Shown here: positions 1 through 9,940 of the stretch, piece by piece
How the letters are laid out: every line of letters begins with the position of its first letter
How positions within the stretch are numbered: position 1 is the first letter of the stretch
Assembly (NCBI GenBank): GCA_900638155.1
Contig: LR134495.1
Coordinates: 1,426,001-1,490,000, forward strand
Length of the DNA stretch: 64,000 nt
DNA from: Mannheimia haemolytica
GTDB lineage: Bacteria; Pseudomonadota; Gammaproteobacteria; Enterobacterales; Pasteurellaceae
Direction: 5' to 3'
Program-made: the position numbers and the translations under genes
The notes under the pieces: generated by a model
What the model was told of the DNA's origin: nothing
What the model saw: only the letters and a program-made list of their open reading frames with translations
Databases searched by the model: none

Positions 1-701
1 GAATGACTGAAGTTGTTGCTCGTGAGCAACTTTTAGATACAGTTGTATTAGGTACAATGATGCTTGAAGCTAATGAAGTGGACGGTTTAGTCTCAGGCGC
101 AGTTCACACAACCGCTAACACTATTCGCCCACCAATGCAGATCATTAAAACTGCAGCGGGAAGCTCTATTGTATCTTCTATCTTCTTTATGCTACTACCT
201 GATCAAGTATTGGTATACGGTGACTGTGCGGTAAACCCTGACCCAACTGCAGAACAGCTAGCGGAAATTGCTATTCAATCAGCAGAATCTGCCAAAGCCT
301 TTGGTATCGACCCTCGTGTTGCAATGATCTCCTACTCTACCGGTACATCAGGTTCAGGTGCGGATGTAGAAAAAGTGAAAGAAGCAACTCGTATTGCCCA
401 AGAAAAACGTCCAGATTTAATCATTGATGGCCCATTACAATATGATGCGGCAATTATGGAAGATGTTGCCCGCTCAAAAGCACCAAATTCACCTGTAGCA
501 GGTAAAGCAACTGTATTTGTCTTCCCGGATTTAAATACTGGTAATACCACCTATAAAGCGGTACAACGTTCGGCAGATTTAGTCTCTATCGGCCCAATGT
601 TACAAGGTATGCGTAAACCTGTAAATGACTTGTCCCGTGGGGCTTTAGTTGACGATATCGTTTATACTATTGCATTAACTGCGATTCAAGCAACGCAATA
701 A
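1..701 (+). CDS. pta: phosphate acetyltransferase, C-terminal part
   Basis: Only the C-terminal catalytic part (about 232 residues) is present; the gene runs in from the left edge, so the first Met visible at base 3 is internal. The enzyme converts acetyl-CoA and phosphate to acetyl phosphate and CoA, normally with acetate kinase. The PTA_PTB fold is recognisable from the segments [35 protein letters not shown] and [17 protein letters not shown]. The gene is followed by a clear intrinsic terminator, so it is the last gene of its transcript. A related phosphate butyryltransferase is possible in principle, but the sequence matches the long bacterial Pta C-terminus. Confidence 0.95.
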   Translation, partial: MTEVVAREQLLDTVVLGTMMLEANEVDGLVSGAVHTTANTIRPPMQIIKTAAGSSIVSSIFFMLLPDQVLVYGDCAVNPDPTAEQLAEIAIQSAESAKAFGIDPRVAMISYSTGTSGSGADVEKVKEATRIAQEKRPDLIIDGPLQYDAAIMEDVARSKAPNSPVAGKATVFVFPDLNTGNTTYKAVQRSADLVSIGPMLQGMRKPVNDLSRGALVDDIVYTIALTAIQATQ

Positions 702-721
702 CTCCCTCCCAAAATGAAACC

Positions 722-756
722 AAATGCCCTTAAAACTAAGGGCATTTTTATTTTTT
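722..756 (+). terminator. intrinsic terminator after pta
   Basis: Inverted repeat AAATGCCCTT/AAGGGCATTT (722-731 with 738-747), 6-nt loop, followed by a T-rich run. It lies 20 nt after the pta stop. Confidence 0.85.
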
Positions 757-815
757 ACCTACCCGACTTTTCAATTTAATCATATAATCAAGATTAGTGT
801 TAAAAAGGAGAATTT

Positions 816-1496
816 ATGGAAAAAATTGAACGCTTATTTGCCAATAACCACGCCTGGGCAACTAAGATGAAAGATGAACAATCGGATTATTTTAAAGAAT
901 TAGCGGAACATCAAAAGCCAACCTATTTATGGATTGGCTGTTCCGATAGTCGTGTGCCTGCTGAAAAACTCACAGGGTTAGGCCCCGGAGAATTATTTGT
1001 TCATCGAAATGTAGCAAATATGGTGATTCACACTGATCTTAATTGTCTGTCGGTTGTTCAATATGCGGTAGATGTATTAGAAATTGAGCATATTATTATC
1101 TGTGGTCACACTAATTGTGGTGGTATCAATGCGGCAATTGCACAAAAAGAACTTGGTTTAATTAATAACTGGTTGTTACATATTCGTGATATCTGGTTTA
1201 AACACAGCCATTTACTAGGCAAACTTCCCTATGAAGAGCGATCAAATGTCTTGACCCGATTAAATGTTGCAGAACAAGTTTATAATTTAGGTCAGTCCTC
1301 TATTATTAAAACCGCTTGGGAACAGGGTAAATCCCTCTCGCTACACGGTTGGGTATACGATGTTACAGATGGTTTCTTGATTGACCAAGGTGTTATGGCT
1401 ACTAGCCGAGAAACATTAGAAATTACCTATCGTAATGCAATAGCTAAAATAACAACCGAAGCAAACGAAAAAATAGTTTTAAACGATGAAAATTAG
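816..1496 (+). CDS. can: beta-carbonic anhydrase (allosteric HICA type)
   Basis: A 226-residue zinc enzyme that interconverts CO2 and bicarbonate in the cytoplasm, supplying bicarbonate for carboxylations. Zinc ligands sit in CSDSRV (Cys42, Asp44) and HTNCGG (His98, Cys101); Arg46 completes the catalytic dyad. The residues that form the non-catalytic bicarbonate site in the Haemophilus influenzae enzyme (Trp39, Arg64, Tyr181) are present at exactly those positions, so pH- and bicarbonate-dependent allosteric control is expected. The start is fixed by an AAAAGGAG ribosome-binding site. The gene stands alone between two terminators. Confidence 0.96.
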   Translation: MEKIERLFANNHAWATKMKDEQSDYFKELAEHQKPTYLWIGCSDSRVPAEKLTGLGPGELFVHRNVANMVIHTDLNCLSVVQYAVDVLEIEHIIICGHTNCGGINAAIAQKELGLINNWLLHIRDIWFKHSHLLGKLPYEERSNVLTRLNVAEQVYNLGQSSIIKTAWEQGKSLSLHGWVYDVTDGFLIDQGVMATSRETLEITYRNAIAKITTEANEKIVLNDEN

Positions 1497-1541
1497 CCAT
1501 TGTAAGCGGTTAAATTTATCGATTTTTTTACAATCTTTTAT

Positions 1542-1573
1542 AAAAAACCATTGTTTGATGGTTTTTTATTTTC
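1542..1573 (+). terminator. intrinsic terminator after can
   Basis: AAAAAACCAT (1542-1551) pairs with ATGGTTTTTT (1558-1567) across a 6-nt loop, then ATTTTCC. Low GC, but the arms are perfect and a T-tract follows. Confidence 0.65.
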
Positions 1574-1817
1574 CTGATTCCTGTTATCGTCAAAAAAGTT
1601 TTAAATTTCAGCAAAAGTGTAAAATATAGATTTAAAAATCAAAAACATACAAATATATAGATTTATTTTTATAAAATCCCAACTTTTTAAGATAAAAAAG
1701 AATATAAATCTAGCAAATCTAGAATTTGATCCCTTAATAAGAACTAGACATCAATAAAATTTTACTGCAAAATCCAACCATCTTAGAGAAGAAAATACTA
1801 TTTTGTTGGAGGATTCA
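1574..1817 (+). promoter_or_regulatory. AT-rich leader of ilvIH, possible Lrp control region
   Basis: This gene-free stretch (321 bases from can to ilvI with the terminator) is very AT-rich. It has repeated TAGATTTA-like words near 1626-1670 and CTAG-CAAAT-CTAG at 1710-1722. TAGCAAATCT at 1711 resembles the first part of the Lrp consensus, and E. coli ilvIH is Lrp-activated. I see no leader peptide rich in Ile/Val/Leu codons. The Lrp assignment is inference. Confidence 0.3.
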
Positions 1818-3539
1818 ATGAAAAAACTTTCTGGTGCAGAAATGATTGTACAGTCCTTAAAGGATGAAGGCGTAGAGTACGTTTTCGGCTATCCGGGTGG
1901 CTCTGTACTCGATATTTATGATGCAATTCATACACTTGGGTTGAATCACGTTTTAGTTCGACACGAGCAAGGTGCTGTACATATGGCTGATGGCTATGCC
2001 CGTTCAACAGGTAAAGTCGGCTGTGTGCTAGTGACTTCAGGTCCGGGAGCAACGAATACAATCACTGGTATTTTAACCGCTTATACCGACTCTGTTCCGT
2101 TGGTAATACTGTCGGGTCAAGTTCCATCAAGTTTAATTGGAACAGATGCATTCCAAGAAAGTGATATGATCGGTATTTCTCGTCCGGTTGTAAAACACAG
2201 TTTCTTGGTAAAAAGTACAGAAGAAATTCCTTCGATCATTAAGAAAGCTTTCTATATTGCCTCAACCGGTCGACCAGGTCCGGTAGTTATTGATATTCCT
2301 AAAGATGTAGTCAATCCATTAAATAAATATCCCTATGAATATCCGCAAGAAGTATCAATGCGTTCTTATAACCCAACGGTTCAAGGGCATAAAGGGCAAA
2401 TTAAAAAAGCATTAAAAGCACTATTAGTGGCAAAACGCCCAGTACTTTATGTAGGCGGTGGTGTAATTAGTGCAGAGTGTTCCCCAGAAATTACAGAGTT
2501 TGCACAAAAGCTAAATCTACCTGTAACCTGTTCCTTAATGGGACTAGGTGCCTACCCTGCCTCTGATAAGCAATACTTAGGTATGTTAGGAATGCACGGC
2601 ACTTTTGAGGCAAATAATGCAATGCACGAAAGTGATTTGATTTTAGGTATTGGGGTACGTTTTGATGATCGTACAACAAATAACTTAGCAAAATATTGCC
2701 CGAATGCAAAAGTGATCCACGTGGATATTGATCCAGCCTCAATTTCCAAAACAGTACAAGCTTATATTCCAATTGTAGGCAGTGCTAAGAATGTAATGGA
2801 AGAATTTTTATCTTTATTAGGTGAGGAAAATCTTGCAAAAAATCAGGTAGATTTAACCGCTTGGTGGCAACAAATTGATGCTTGGAAAGCTCGTAATTGC
2901 TTAGCCTTTGAAGAAAACAGTGATGTGATTAAGCCACAACAAGTGATTAGAATGATCCATAAATTGACCAATGGGGAAGCCTATGTTGCCTCAGATGTTG
3001 GACAACATCAAATGTTTGCTGCCTTGCATTATGGGTTCGATAAACCACGTCGTTGGATTAATTCAGGCGGTGCAGGCACAATGGGCTTTGGCTTGCCTGC
3101 TGCGATGGGGATAAAATTTGCCCACCCTAATGCCACTGTTGTTTGTGTAACCGGTGATGGTAGTATCCAAATGAATATCCAGGAACTTTCCACCGCAAAG
3201 CAATACGACACACCGATTGTGATTGTCAGCTTAAATAACCGTTTCTTAGGTATGGTGAAACAGTGGCAAGATATTATTTACTCTGGCCGCCATTCACAGG
3301 TGTATATGAATTCTCTACCTAACTTTGCTAAATTAGCAGAGGCTTATGGCCACGTTGGGATTCAAATCGACCACCCTTCTGAATTGGAGGCAAAATTAAC
3401 TGAGGCATTCTCAATTAAAGATAAGCTTGTATTTGTTGATGTATTGGTCGATGAAACGGAACATGTTTACCCAATGCAAGTGCGTGGAGGAGCAATGAAT
3501 GAAATGATGTTAAGTAAAACGGAGAGAACAGATGCGTAG
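1818..3539 (+). CDS. ilvI: acetolactate synthase III, large catalytic subunit
   Basis: A 573-residue ThDP-dependent enzyme that condenses two pyruvates, or pyruvate with 2-ketobutyrate, in the first common step of valine/leucine/isoleucine synthesis. The ThDP-activating glutamate is in RHEQGAVH (Glu50), and the ThDP/Mg motif runs from GDGS to NN in the last third ([10 protein letters not shown] ... SLNNRF). The frame is open from 1803, but the ATG at 1818 has a GGAGG ribosome-binding site 5 nt upstream and gives the E. coli IlvI length. The gene overlaps ilvH by 8 nt, indicating translational coupling of the two subunits. Confidence 0.96.
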   Translation: MKKLSGAEMIVQSLKDEGVEYVFGYPGGSVLDIYDAIHTLGLNHVLVRHEQGAVHMADGYARSTGKVGCVLVTSGPGATNTITGILTAYTDSVPLVILSGQVPSSLIGTDAFQESDMIGISRPVVKHSFLVKSTEEIPSIIKKAFYIASTGRPGPVVIDIPKDVVNPLNKYPYEYPQEVSMRSYNPTVQGHKGQIKKALKALLVAKRPVLYVGGGVISAECSPEITEFAQKLNLPVTCSLMGLGAYPASDKQYLGMLGMHGTFEANNAMHESDLILGIGVRFDDRTTNNLAKYCPNAKVIHVDIDPASISKTVQAYIPIVGSAKNVMEEFLSLLGEENLAKNQVDLTAWWQQIDAWKARNCLAFEENSDVIKPQQVIRMIHKLTNGEAYVASDVGQHQMFAALHYGFDKPRRWINSGGAGTMGFGLPAAMGIKFAHPNATVVCVTGDGSIQMNIQELSTAKQYDTPIVIVSLNNRFLGMVKQWQDIIYSGRHSQVYMNSLPNFAKLAEAYGHVGIQIDHPSELEAKLTEAFSIKDKLVFVDVLVDETEHVYPMQVRGGAMNEMMLSKTERTDA

Positions 3540-4023
3540 AACATTAGCCGTATTATTAGAAAATGAATCAGGTGCATTATCTCGTGTAGTTGCCCTTTTC
3601 TCGCAACGTGGTTTTAACATTGAAAGCTTGACCGTTGCCCCTACTGATGATCCAAGCCTTTCCCGTATGACAATTGTCGCGCAAGGCGAAGAACAGGTGT
3701 TAGAACAAATCGAAAAGCAACTACACAAACTCATTGATGTGTTTAAAGTGAGTAACTTAAGTGCTTATGAACACGTTGAGCGTGAAGTGTTATTGGTAAA
3801 AGTGCGAGCTACAGGTTCATCTCGTGATGAACTGAAGCGTATGGTAGATATTTACCGTGGGCAAATTGTAGATTTAACACCGAAACTTTATACTATTCAA
3901 TTATCCGGCTCTACTGAGAAACTCAATGCGTTTATTGAGGCAGTGAAAGAAGAAACGACAATTGTAGAGATTGTTCGCTCCGGCGTGATTAGCCTATCTC
4001 GTGGTGATAAGAACGCTCTGTAA
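3532..4023 (+). CDS. ilvH: acetolactate synthase III, small regulatory subunit
   Basis: A 163-residue regulatory subunit, the same length as E. coli IlvH. It has an N-terminal ACT domain (about residues 2-76, starting [22 protein letters not shown]) that binds valine for feedback inhibition, and a C-terminal domain that contacts and activates IlvI. The start codon lies inside the end of ilvI (8-nt overlap), so the two subunits should be made in balance. A perfect long hairpin follows. Confidence 0.96.
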   Translation: MRRTLAVLLENESGALSRVVALFSQRGFNIESLTVAPTDDPSLSRMTIVAQGEEQVLEQIEKQLHKLIDVFKVSNLSAYEHVEREVLLVKVRATGSSRDELKRMVDIYRGQIVDLTPKLYTIQLSGSTEKLNAFIEAVKEETTIVEIVRSGVISLSRGDKNAL

Positions 4024-4049
4024 GCGGTCAATTTTAGCTTAAAATTTGC

Positions 4050-4084
4050 AAATCCCTTTATCTTAAAGATAAAGGGATTTTTTA
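4050..4084 (+). terminator. intrinsic terminator after ilvIH
   Basis: Fifteen-base arms AAATCCCTTTATCTT (4050-4064) and AAGATAAAGGGATTT (4066-4080) form a near-continuous palindrome followed by TTTT. It lies between convergent genes and may also serve the minus-strand gene. Confidence 0.85.
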
Positions 4085-4102
4085 TGTAACGTGAATTTGT
4101 TG

Positions 4103-4990
4103 CTAATTACTCTGTTTAGTTTCAGCGTGAGTAATATAAATGGTCGCAGCGATAATAATCGCTGCCCCTAGCCATAATTTACCCGGTGGCACCCAGTTAA
4201 ATACCAACCAACCGGCTAATACATTCAGCGGTAATTTAATAAAATCAAACGGCTGAATGTAGGAAGCATCTGCTACACTGTAGGCTTTGGCTACCGCCAG
4301 TTGTGCTAAAGCCGTAAAGAAACCAAGTAAGATTAAAAAGCCGAAATCACTCCAAGAAGGTAAACTAAAGCCACTAGGACTAAGGTTTGTGAGCGCAATC
4401 AACAAATTAAAAGGCGTAATTAAAATAAACAGGTAAGCAACCATCGTAGTCGGGCTATCGTAGCGAGAGAGTTTTTTCACCATCAGCGAATAACCTGCCC
4501 AGAAAAAAGCCGCAGCAATCGGCAGTAACGCAATCATTTCAAAATGGTCACTCCAAGGCTCTAGAATAATCATTGCCCCAACAAACCCCATTGCGGTTGC
4601 AATCCAACGCTTTTTATCCACTTTCTCTTTCAAAAACAGACCGGAGCCGATAGTCACAAACAATGGCGAAGTCATCAATAACGCTATGCCCTGCCAAATA
4701 GGTAATTGGTTAGCGAGTGCCATTGTCCAACATTGAATACCAATAGCAGATAGAAAAATCCGAAAACAGTGTTGCCCAAAATGCTCGGTTTTTAATGAAG
4801 AGAAGAAACCGATATTATTCATACTGGGAACGAGGAAAATAAAGGCAGCTAAATATTGCACCAATGCAATCACGCTCGAGTCAATCGGTGAAATGGACGT
4901 TAATTTGGGAATTAAGGTATTGATACAGGCAAATAACACACCGGCAGTAATAATTGCCACAGCCCCTTTGATGGGTTGATGTTTTTTCAT
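4103..4990 (-). CDS. EamA/DMT-family inner-membrane transporter
   Basis: A 295-residue integral membrane protein of the drug/metabolite transporter superfamily, with about ten hydrophobic segments in two EamA repeats (roughly residues 10-145 and 155-290). The substrate cannot be told from sequence; relatives export amino acids or metabolites. The frame extends upstream, but the ATG at 4990 has an AAGGAGAACT ribosome-binding site. It begins about 54 nt downstream of the argA stop on the same strand and may be cotranscribed with argA, though nothing else ties it to arginine. Confidence 0.85.
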   Translation of the reverse strand: MKKHQPIKGAVAIITAGVLFACINTLIPKLTSISPIDSSVIALVQYLAAFIFLVPSMNNIGFFSSLKTEHFGQHCFRIFLSAIGIQCWTMALANQLPIWQGIALLMTSPLFVTIGSGLFLKEKVDKKRWIATAMGFVGAMIILEPWSDHFEMIALLPIAAAFFWAGYSLMVKKLSRYDSPTTMVAYLFILITPFNLLIALTNLSPSGFSLPSWSDFGFLILLGFFTALAQLAVAKAYSVADASYIQPFDFIKLPLNVLAGWLVFNWVPPGKLWLGAAIIIAATIYITHAETKQSN

Positions 4991-5043
4991 AGTTCTCCTT
5001 TTATAGTTCTCTTGGTAACAAGCGGTCAAAAACATTGAACATT

Positions 5044-6360
5044 TTACCAAAGCGGTAAAATTAATACTTTAGAACGACGTTGATAATTGTAATTTTCCCG
5101 TTTATAGCGAGGTAAATCTTGGGCATCTGTCAGCCTAAATCCTCGCTCTTGGAACCATTGTGTGGTTCTTGTAGTCAGCACAAAGAGTTTTTCCATTCCC
5201 AGTTGCACTGCCCGTTTTTGAATATTCTCCAATAGAATATCCCCTCTTGAGGAATCACGATAATCCGGGTGAACCGCCACACACGCCATTTCCGCCATTT
5301 TTTCTTCCGGATATAGGTTGAGTGCCGCACAAGCAATCACCACACCATCACGCTCAATAATAGTGTAGTTGGTGATTTCCATTTCTAATTGTTCACGAGA
5401 GCGTTTTACCAAAATGCCCTGCTGTTCAAGCGGTCGAATTAAATCCAATAAACCCGGAATATCGCTGGAGTTCGCAATACGCACTTGCTCCGAGCTTTCC
5501 ATTGAGAACTGCGTACCGATACCATCACGAGAGAACAACTCTTGAAGCAACGAGCCATCTTCTTTATAGCTTAATAAATGTGAGCGTTTTACGCCTTCTC
5601 GGCATACCGTGATCGCTGCTTGTAAAAATCGAGCTTTCGGGGTGTGATATTCGCCTTGCTCGATTAACTGCTGCAATAAAATTTCGCCATCTTGTGGCAG
5701 ATAATCAGGAATTGGCTTGCCGTTTTCATCTAAAATCCCCTGCTCTTCACAAAAACCGATTAATTTATCGGCACGAAGTTTAATCGCTACTTGGGTCGCA
5801 ATATCTTCAAACGGCAGATTAAACATTTCACCGGTTACAGAAGGAGCAATCGGGCCAAGTAATACAATCGAATTTTGTGCCAGTTGTTGTTTAATGCTCT
5901 CAATATTAATGCGGCGGATTTTACCGCTTAGGGCGTAATCTACCCCATCAACCACACCGATGGGTTGGGCTAAAATCATATTACCACTGACCACATTAAT
6001 TACTTCAGAATGGGGTAAACGCAAGGAAAGGCGGGCAAATAAATCATAATGCACTTTTCCTACCGCTTGTTTTACATATTCTAGCGACTGTGGGTTAGTT
6101 ACACGAATATTGTGGTAATACTCAGGTTCAATATTATTTTGAGCCAGTAATTGATTAATCTGCGGTCTTGCTCCAAATATAATCACCAATTTGATATTTA
6201 GGCTGTGCAGTAAGCTGATGTCATTGATAATATTGACAAAATTCGGGCTTTCTATCACATCGCCGTCAAGCATAATCACAAAGGTTTTGCCTCTGTGCAT
6301 ATTGACATAGGGCGTAGATTGCCTAAACCATTGGGCTAATGCGAGTTCTGTGTTTTGCAT
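5044..6360 (-). CDS. argA: N-acetylglutamate synthase
   Basis: A 438-residue cytoplasmic enzyme that acetylates glutamate with acetyl-CoA, the first step of arginine synthesis. An N-terminal amino-acid-kinase-like domain (about residues 8-280, [18 protein letters not shown]) carries the arginine-feedback site; a C-terminal GNAT acetyltransferase domain (about 295-435) contains [21 protein letters not shown]. The start is chosen at MQNTEL because AGAGGAAAT precedes it and the length then matches E. coli ArgA (443). A half ARG-box-like word TGAATAATTA lies about 65 nt upstream. Confidence 0.95.
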   Translation of the reverse strand: MQNTELALAQWFRQSTPYVNMHRGKTFVIMLDGDVIESPNFVNIINDISLLHSLNIKLVIIFGARPQINQLLAQNNIEPEYYHNIRVTNPQSLEYVKQAVGKVHYDLFARLSLRLPHSEVINVVSGNMILAQPIGVVDGVDYALSGKIRRINIESIKQQLAQNSIVLLGPIAPSVTGEMFNLPFEDIATQVAIKLRADKLIGFCEEQGILDENGKPIPDYLPQDGEILLQQLIEQGEYHTPKARFLQAAITVCREGVKRSHLLSYKEDGSLLQELFSRDGIGTQFSMESSEQVRIANSSDIPGLLDLIRPLEQQGILVKRSREQLEMEITNYTIIERDGVVIACAALNLYPEEKMAEMACVAVHPDYRDSSRGDILLENIQKRAVQLGMEKLFVLTTRTTQWFQERGFRLTDAQDLPRYKRENYNYQRRSKVLILPLW

Positions 6361-6423
6361 ATATTTCCTCTTTATAATATAAACGCATATTATCTTTTTT
6401 AGAAAAATCCGCAAGCCTTAAAT

Positions 6424-6448
6424 TGAATAATTAAGCATTAAATTTGCA
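6424..6448 (-). promoter_or_regulatory. possible ArgR half-site upstream of argA
   Basis: TTGAATAATTAAGCATT at 6423-6439 matches the left half of the E. coli ARG box (TGAATAATTATTCA) but only poorly the right half. It lies between the upstream terminator and argA, where a promoter is expected. Confidence 0.25.
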
Positions 6449-6449
6449 T

Positions 6450-6484
6450 AAATAACAAAGCCCTGAAATAATATCAGGGCTTTA
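6450..6484 (-). terminator. intrinsic terminator after the DUF1508 gene
   Basis: Arms AAAGCCCTGA (6457-6466) and TCAGGGCTTT (6474-6483). Read on the minus strand it is followed by GTTATTTAT. It separates the small gene from argA. Confidence 0.75.
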
Positions 6485-6487
6485 TGA

Positions 6488-6673
6488 TTAGGCTTCAACT
6501 TTGGTTAAGTCTTTAACTTCAGTTTCAACCGTCACTTTTTTCACTGCTTCAATACCTTTCTGGCAGCTTTGCTTGGTTTTGTATGCTTCGCCCGTTGCGA
6601 CCACTTCGTGATTGCCGGCTTTTAAACGCCAACGGTATTCGCCTTTAGCATCTTGATAAATTTCAAAGTACAT
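6488..6673 (-). CDS. YegP/UPF0339 family (DUF1508) small protein
   Basis: A 61-residue protein with a single DUF1508 repeat: YFEIYQDAKGEYRWRLKAGN at the N-terminus, then VVATGEAYKTKQSC. E. coli YegP has two such repeats; this is the single-repeat form. The fold is a small beta-rich domain with no established biochemical function. The start at 6673 is set by an AAGGAG ribosome-binding site; the longer open frame upstream has none. The acidic C-terminal tail (TEVKDLTKVEA) is probably flexible. It is a single gene with its own terminator. Confidence 0.85.
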   Translation of the reverse strand: MYFEIYQDAKGEYRWRLKAGNHEVVATGEAYKTKQSCQKGIEAVKKVTVETEVKDLTKVEA

Positions 6674-6783
6674 ATTTAACTCCTTCATATTTTGCCCCAA
6701 ACACTTGTTTGGCGGAGCTAGCTTAAGGTAAATCAGGGAAAATATCAAAGCAAGCGGTCATTTCTTTACAAAACATTGCAAAT

Positions 6784-8103
6784 TTACGCAGTTAGCATTA
6801 TCTGCTCAATATCTGTAATCTCTTTCGGACAACCGCTGGTTAAGTTTTTGTTGCCATATTCGGTAATCAAAAGGTTATCTTCAATACGAATCCCAATGCC
6901 TTTATATTGCTCCGGCACATCGGCATCTTGAGGAATATAGATACCGGGTTCGACTGTTAGCACCATACCAATCTGCAGAGGGCGATCCCGCTCCGTGCCA
7001 TAATCTCCCACATCGTGAACATCTAGCCCTAGCCAATGCCCTAAACCGTGCATATAAAATTGGCGATAGGCTTTTTGCTCAATGAGGGTTTCCATATCAC
7101 CGGTTAGAATGCCTAAACGAACCAAGCCCTGCGTGAGAATCTGCACAGCCTTATCGTTTGCCGCTTTAATCGAGCTGTTTGGAACGAGCAGCTTGATCGC
7201 CTCTTTTTGCATAGTTAAGGTTAATTCATATAGCTCTCTTTGCGGTTCAGAGAATTTGCCATTGATGGGGAAGGTTCGGGTAATATCGCCGGCATAATAC
7301 GCAAACTCCGCCCCTGCATCAATCAGCAATAAATCGCCGTCTTTAAGCACCTGATCATTTTCATTGTAGTGAAGAATACAGCCATTCTCACCGCCAGCAA
7401 CAATCGAATTATACGCCGGAAATCTTGCCCCAAAGCGGCTAAATTCGTGTTGAATTTCCCCCTCAATTTCCCATTCATAACGATTTGGGCGAGCTTGTTT
7501 CATTGCTCGGATATGTGCTAGCGAAGAAATATGGCACGCCTGTTGAATCAAGGCAATTTCCAGCTCCGATTTAATCAACCGCATTTCCGATAACATTGGT
7601 TGCCAATCAATCAAGGTTGTCGGCACTTTTTGGCGATTCGCTTTTATTTTTTCAAATGTTGCAAACAGAATCTTATCGCCCCACTGTTGTAGCCCTAACG
7701 CACAATAACAAGCGGTCAGATTTTCTAATTTTTTTGCAAGAACAGTTTCCATGTCATCAATATCAAAAGCTGCGTTAAATTGTAACGTTTTTGGAGCTTC
7801 CTCAACCCCTAAACGTCTGCCATTCCAGGTTTCCATTAAAGGGTCTTTTTTACGCACAAAAATAATACTTTCTGTTTTACTTTCGCTTTTCAGCAGTAAT
7901 ACCGCTGATTTAGGCTCTGCAAAACCGGTTAAATACCAAAAGTAGCTATCCGGCCTAAATAGATATTCAGAGTCACTATTACGGCGTTTTTCCGATTCGG
8001 TAAAAACTAATAAGGCTGAATTATCTTGCATTTGCTCAAACACACGTTCACGGCGTGCAGTAAATTCTTCTTGTGGCATTTTAGCCAAATAAGCGAGATC
8101 CAT
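6784..8103 (-). CDS. pepP: Xaa-Pro aminopeptidase P
   Basis: A 439-residue cytoplasmic metallopeptidase that removes N-terminal residues preceding proline. An N-terminal creatinase-like domain (about 1-170) is followed by a pita-bread catalytic domain. The dinuclear-metal ligands are recognisable in LLIDAGAEFAYYAGDITR (two Asp), YMHGLGHWLGLDVHD (His), TVEPGIYIP (Glu) and GIGIRIEDN (Glu). Length agrees with E. coli PepP (441). Start 8103 is chosen for AAAAGGAGAAAT immediately upstream. Possibly transcribed alone; no ubiH/visC partner follows as it does in enterobacteria. Confidence 0.95.
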   Translation of the reverse strand: MDLAYLAKMPQEEFTARRERVFEQMQDNSALLVFTESEKRRNSDSEYLFRPDSYFWYLTGFAEPKSAVLLLKSESKTESIIFVRKKDPLMETWNGRRLGVEEAPKTLQFNAAFDIDDMETVLAKKLENLTACYCALGLQQWGDKILFATFEKIKANRQKVPTTLIDWQPMLSEMRLIKSELEIALIQQACHISSLAHIRAMKQARPNRYEWEIEGEIQHEFSRFGARFPAYNSIVAGGENGCILHYNENDQVLKDGDLLLIDAGAEFAYYAGDITRTFPINGKFSEPQRELYELTLTMQKEAIKLLVPNSSIKAANDKAVQILTQGLVRLGILTGDMETLIEQKAYRQFYMHGLGHWLGLDVHDVGDYGTERDRPLQIGMVLTVEPGIYIPQDADVPEQYKGIGIRIEDNLLITEYGNKNLTSGCPKEITDIEQIMLTA

Positions 8104-8312
8104 TATTTCTCCTTTTTTATATTGAAACCAAGCATATTTTAGCACAAATGCCGCATAAATTCAGCTCAGTCAAAATAGACAAAAGATTATATTTGAGATC
8201 TTGATTGCAAAAACAAAACCAATTAAGATTAAATATAACCCACACCACACACAAAAGACCATTTTTAACCTAAAATACAAAAATTATTAAAAACAAAGCT
8301 CAGATTTAAAAT

Positions 8313-8645
8313 ATGGACAAAGCAAAACTTTCAACTGAATTACAAAATCAGATAAATCAACTGAACCAACTACGCAAACAGGCTCTTAAGCAAGAACAAG
8401 ACGAGCAGAAATTGTTTGAAAAAAACAAAATTGAGGATTTGCCACATTTTGGCAAGCAGCTTAATACTCAGCGGAAGTTGTTAGGCATAGAATTAACCAC
8501 ACTTGAAATGCAAACCGGTATTTCAAGCTCTACCCTAAAACGCTTGTTTAAAGACCCAAGCCAAGTTAAATTTCAGACAATTTGCATTGTGGCAGAAACG
8601 CTTGGCTTTAATTTATGTGCAATTAATACCCACAAACAAGAGTAA
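8313..8645 (+). CDS. XRE/Cro-type helix-turn-helix protein with coiled-coil N-terminus
   Basis: A 110-residue protein of unknown role. Residues 5-45 are rich in Gln, Lys and Glu and look like a coiled coil (TELQNQINQLNQLRKQALKQ). Residues 48-105 form a Cro/C1-like HTH: HFGKQLNTQRKLLGIELTTL, then MQTGISSSTLKRLF. The HTH resembles antitoxin-type regulators such as HipB, but no toxin gene lies beside it. The ribosome-binding site is weak. Upstream 8104-8312 is AT-rich with no other feature that I can support. A solitary regulator or a leftover antitoxin are both possible. Confidence 0.7.
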   Translation: MDKAKLSTELQNQINQLNQLRKQALKQEQDEQKLFEKNKIEDLPHFGKQLNTQRKLLGIELTTLEMQTGISSSTLKRLFKDPSQVKFQTICIVAETLGFNLCAINTHKQE

Positions 8646-8682
8646 GCGTGACAATGTATTGATTTCGAGTGTTTTGGAGAGA

Positions 8683-8712
8683 TAAAAAAAATCGGGCTTA
8701 AAAGCCCGATTT
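8683..8712 (-). terminator. intrinsic terminator after glpX
   Basis: AAATCGGGCTT (8689-8699) and AAGCCCGATTT (8702-8712). On the minus strand the stem is followed by eight T, making a strong terminator for glpX. Confidence 0.9.
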
Positions 8713-8724
8713 ACCAGAGAAAAG

Positions 8725-9744
8725 TTATAAATCCAATAAAGAAAGGAGTTCGTTATCTTTACGATCGACATAATGGTCGGATTGAATTTTACGAATGGTT
8801 CTAGACTTGCCACGAATAAGCAAGGTTTCAGTACTGGCAATATTGCCTCTACGTTTAATCCCTTTTAACAATTCACCTGAGGTAATGCCCGTTGCAACAA
8901 AGACGATATTGTCATCACGCACTAAATCTTCTAACTTCAACACGCTATTCACCGGCACATTCATTTCATTACAACGTGAAAGCTCTTTTTCTGCCGCTGT
9001 TAAATTTTCAGGGCTATTGCCTTTAACTTGGTTGCGAGGAATTAAACGTGCATTCATATCGCCACCCAATGCACGAACCGCAGCCCCTGCCACTACCCCT
9101 TCAGGTGCACCGCCAATGCCATAAAGCAGATCTAATTCACTCTCCGGTAAACAACATTGCACCGCAGCCGCAACATCGCCATCAGGAATTGCAATTACTC
9201 TTACCCCTAATTTTTGGACATCAGCGATAATTTTTTCGTGGCGGGGCTTGGCAAGAATGGCAATCGTTAATTGGGAAAGCAACTTGCCCTTTTTCGAGGC
9301 GACACGGCGAAGATTTTGCTCAAGCGGAAGATTTAAATCAATCATTCCTTTACATTCCTGCCCTACCACCAATTTTTCCATATACATATCAGGGGCTTTT
9401 AAGAAGGTTTCTTTACCGCCTGCTGCTAATACGGACAACGCATTTGCCTGCCCCATTGCAGTCATACGAGTGCCATCAATTGGGTCAACCGCAATGCTGA
9501 TTTCCTCATCTTCTAAGCGAGATAAACCAATTTTCTCGCCAATATAAAGCATCGGTGCTTCATCAATCTCGCCTTCACCGATCACAATTTCACCACGGAT
9601 TTCCATTTGGTTCAGCATAAAACGCATGGCTTTCACCGCCGCGTCATCAGCGGCATTTTTATCGCCACGACCAAGCCAAGAGTAAGCTGCAAGAGCCGCA
9701 GCTTCCGTAACACGAGAAAATTCAAAAGAAAGAGTTCGTTTCAT
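8725..9744 (-). CDS. glpX: class II fructose-1,6-bisphosphatase
   Basis: A 339-residue Mn-dependent phosphatase that hydrolyses fructose 1,6-bisphosphate to fructose 6-phosphate in gluconeogenesis (E. coli GlpX is 336). Characteristic segments are IGEGEIDEAPMLYIGE (metal-binding acidic motif), AVDPIDGTRMTAMG (sugar-phosphatase DPxDGT motif) and YGIGGAPEGVVAGAAVRALGG. The ribosome-binding site is AAGGAAC. It is divergent from zapB. No glpF/glpK is adjacent, so here the gene is not part of a glycerol operon. Confidence 0.95.
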   Translation of the reverse strand: MKRTLSFEFSRVTEAAALAAYSWLGRGDKNAADDAAVKAMRFMLNQMEIRGEIVIGEGEIDEAPMLYIGEKIGLSRLEDEEISIAVDPIDGTRMTAMGQANALSVLAAGGKETFLKAPDMYMEKLVVGQECKGMIDLNLPLEQNLRRVASKKGKLLSQLTIAILAKPRHEKIIADVQKLGVRVIAIPDGDVAAAVQCCLPESELDLLYGIGGAPEGVVAGAAVRALGGDMNARLIPRNQVKGNSPENLTAAEKELSRCNEMNVPVNSVLKLEDLVRDDNIVFVATGITSGELLKGIKRRGNIASTETLLIRGKSRTIRKIQSDHYVDRKDNELLSLLDL

Positions 9745-9940
9745 TTTTGTTCCTTAGTTTCTTGAAAGAAAAACTTTAAAAGAAGAGAGAACATATTTTA
9801 TCAGCAACTGACAAGCTACGTTACTAAAAAATCGACATTTGAATAAAAATTCATAAATCACCAAACTTTTTTATAAAAATAAGGTCAGATTTAAGGTATA
9901 ATCTTTGCAAGTTTTTATATTATTTTAGAGGGAATTTACT

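Noticed and set aside
1803..1817. Upstream TTG start for ilvI
   Set aside because: The TTG lies 5' of the GGAGG ribosome-binding site, so the ATG at 1818 must be the start.
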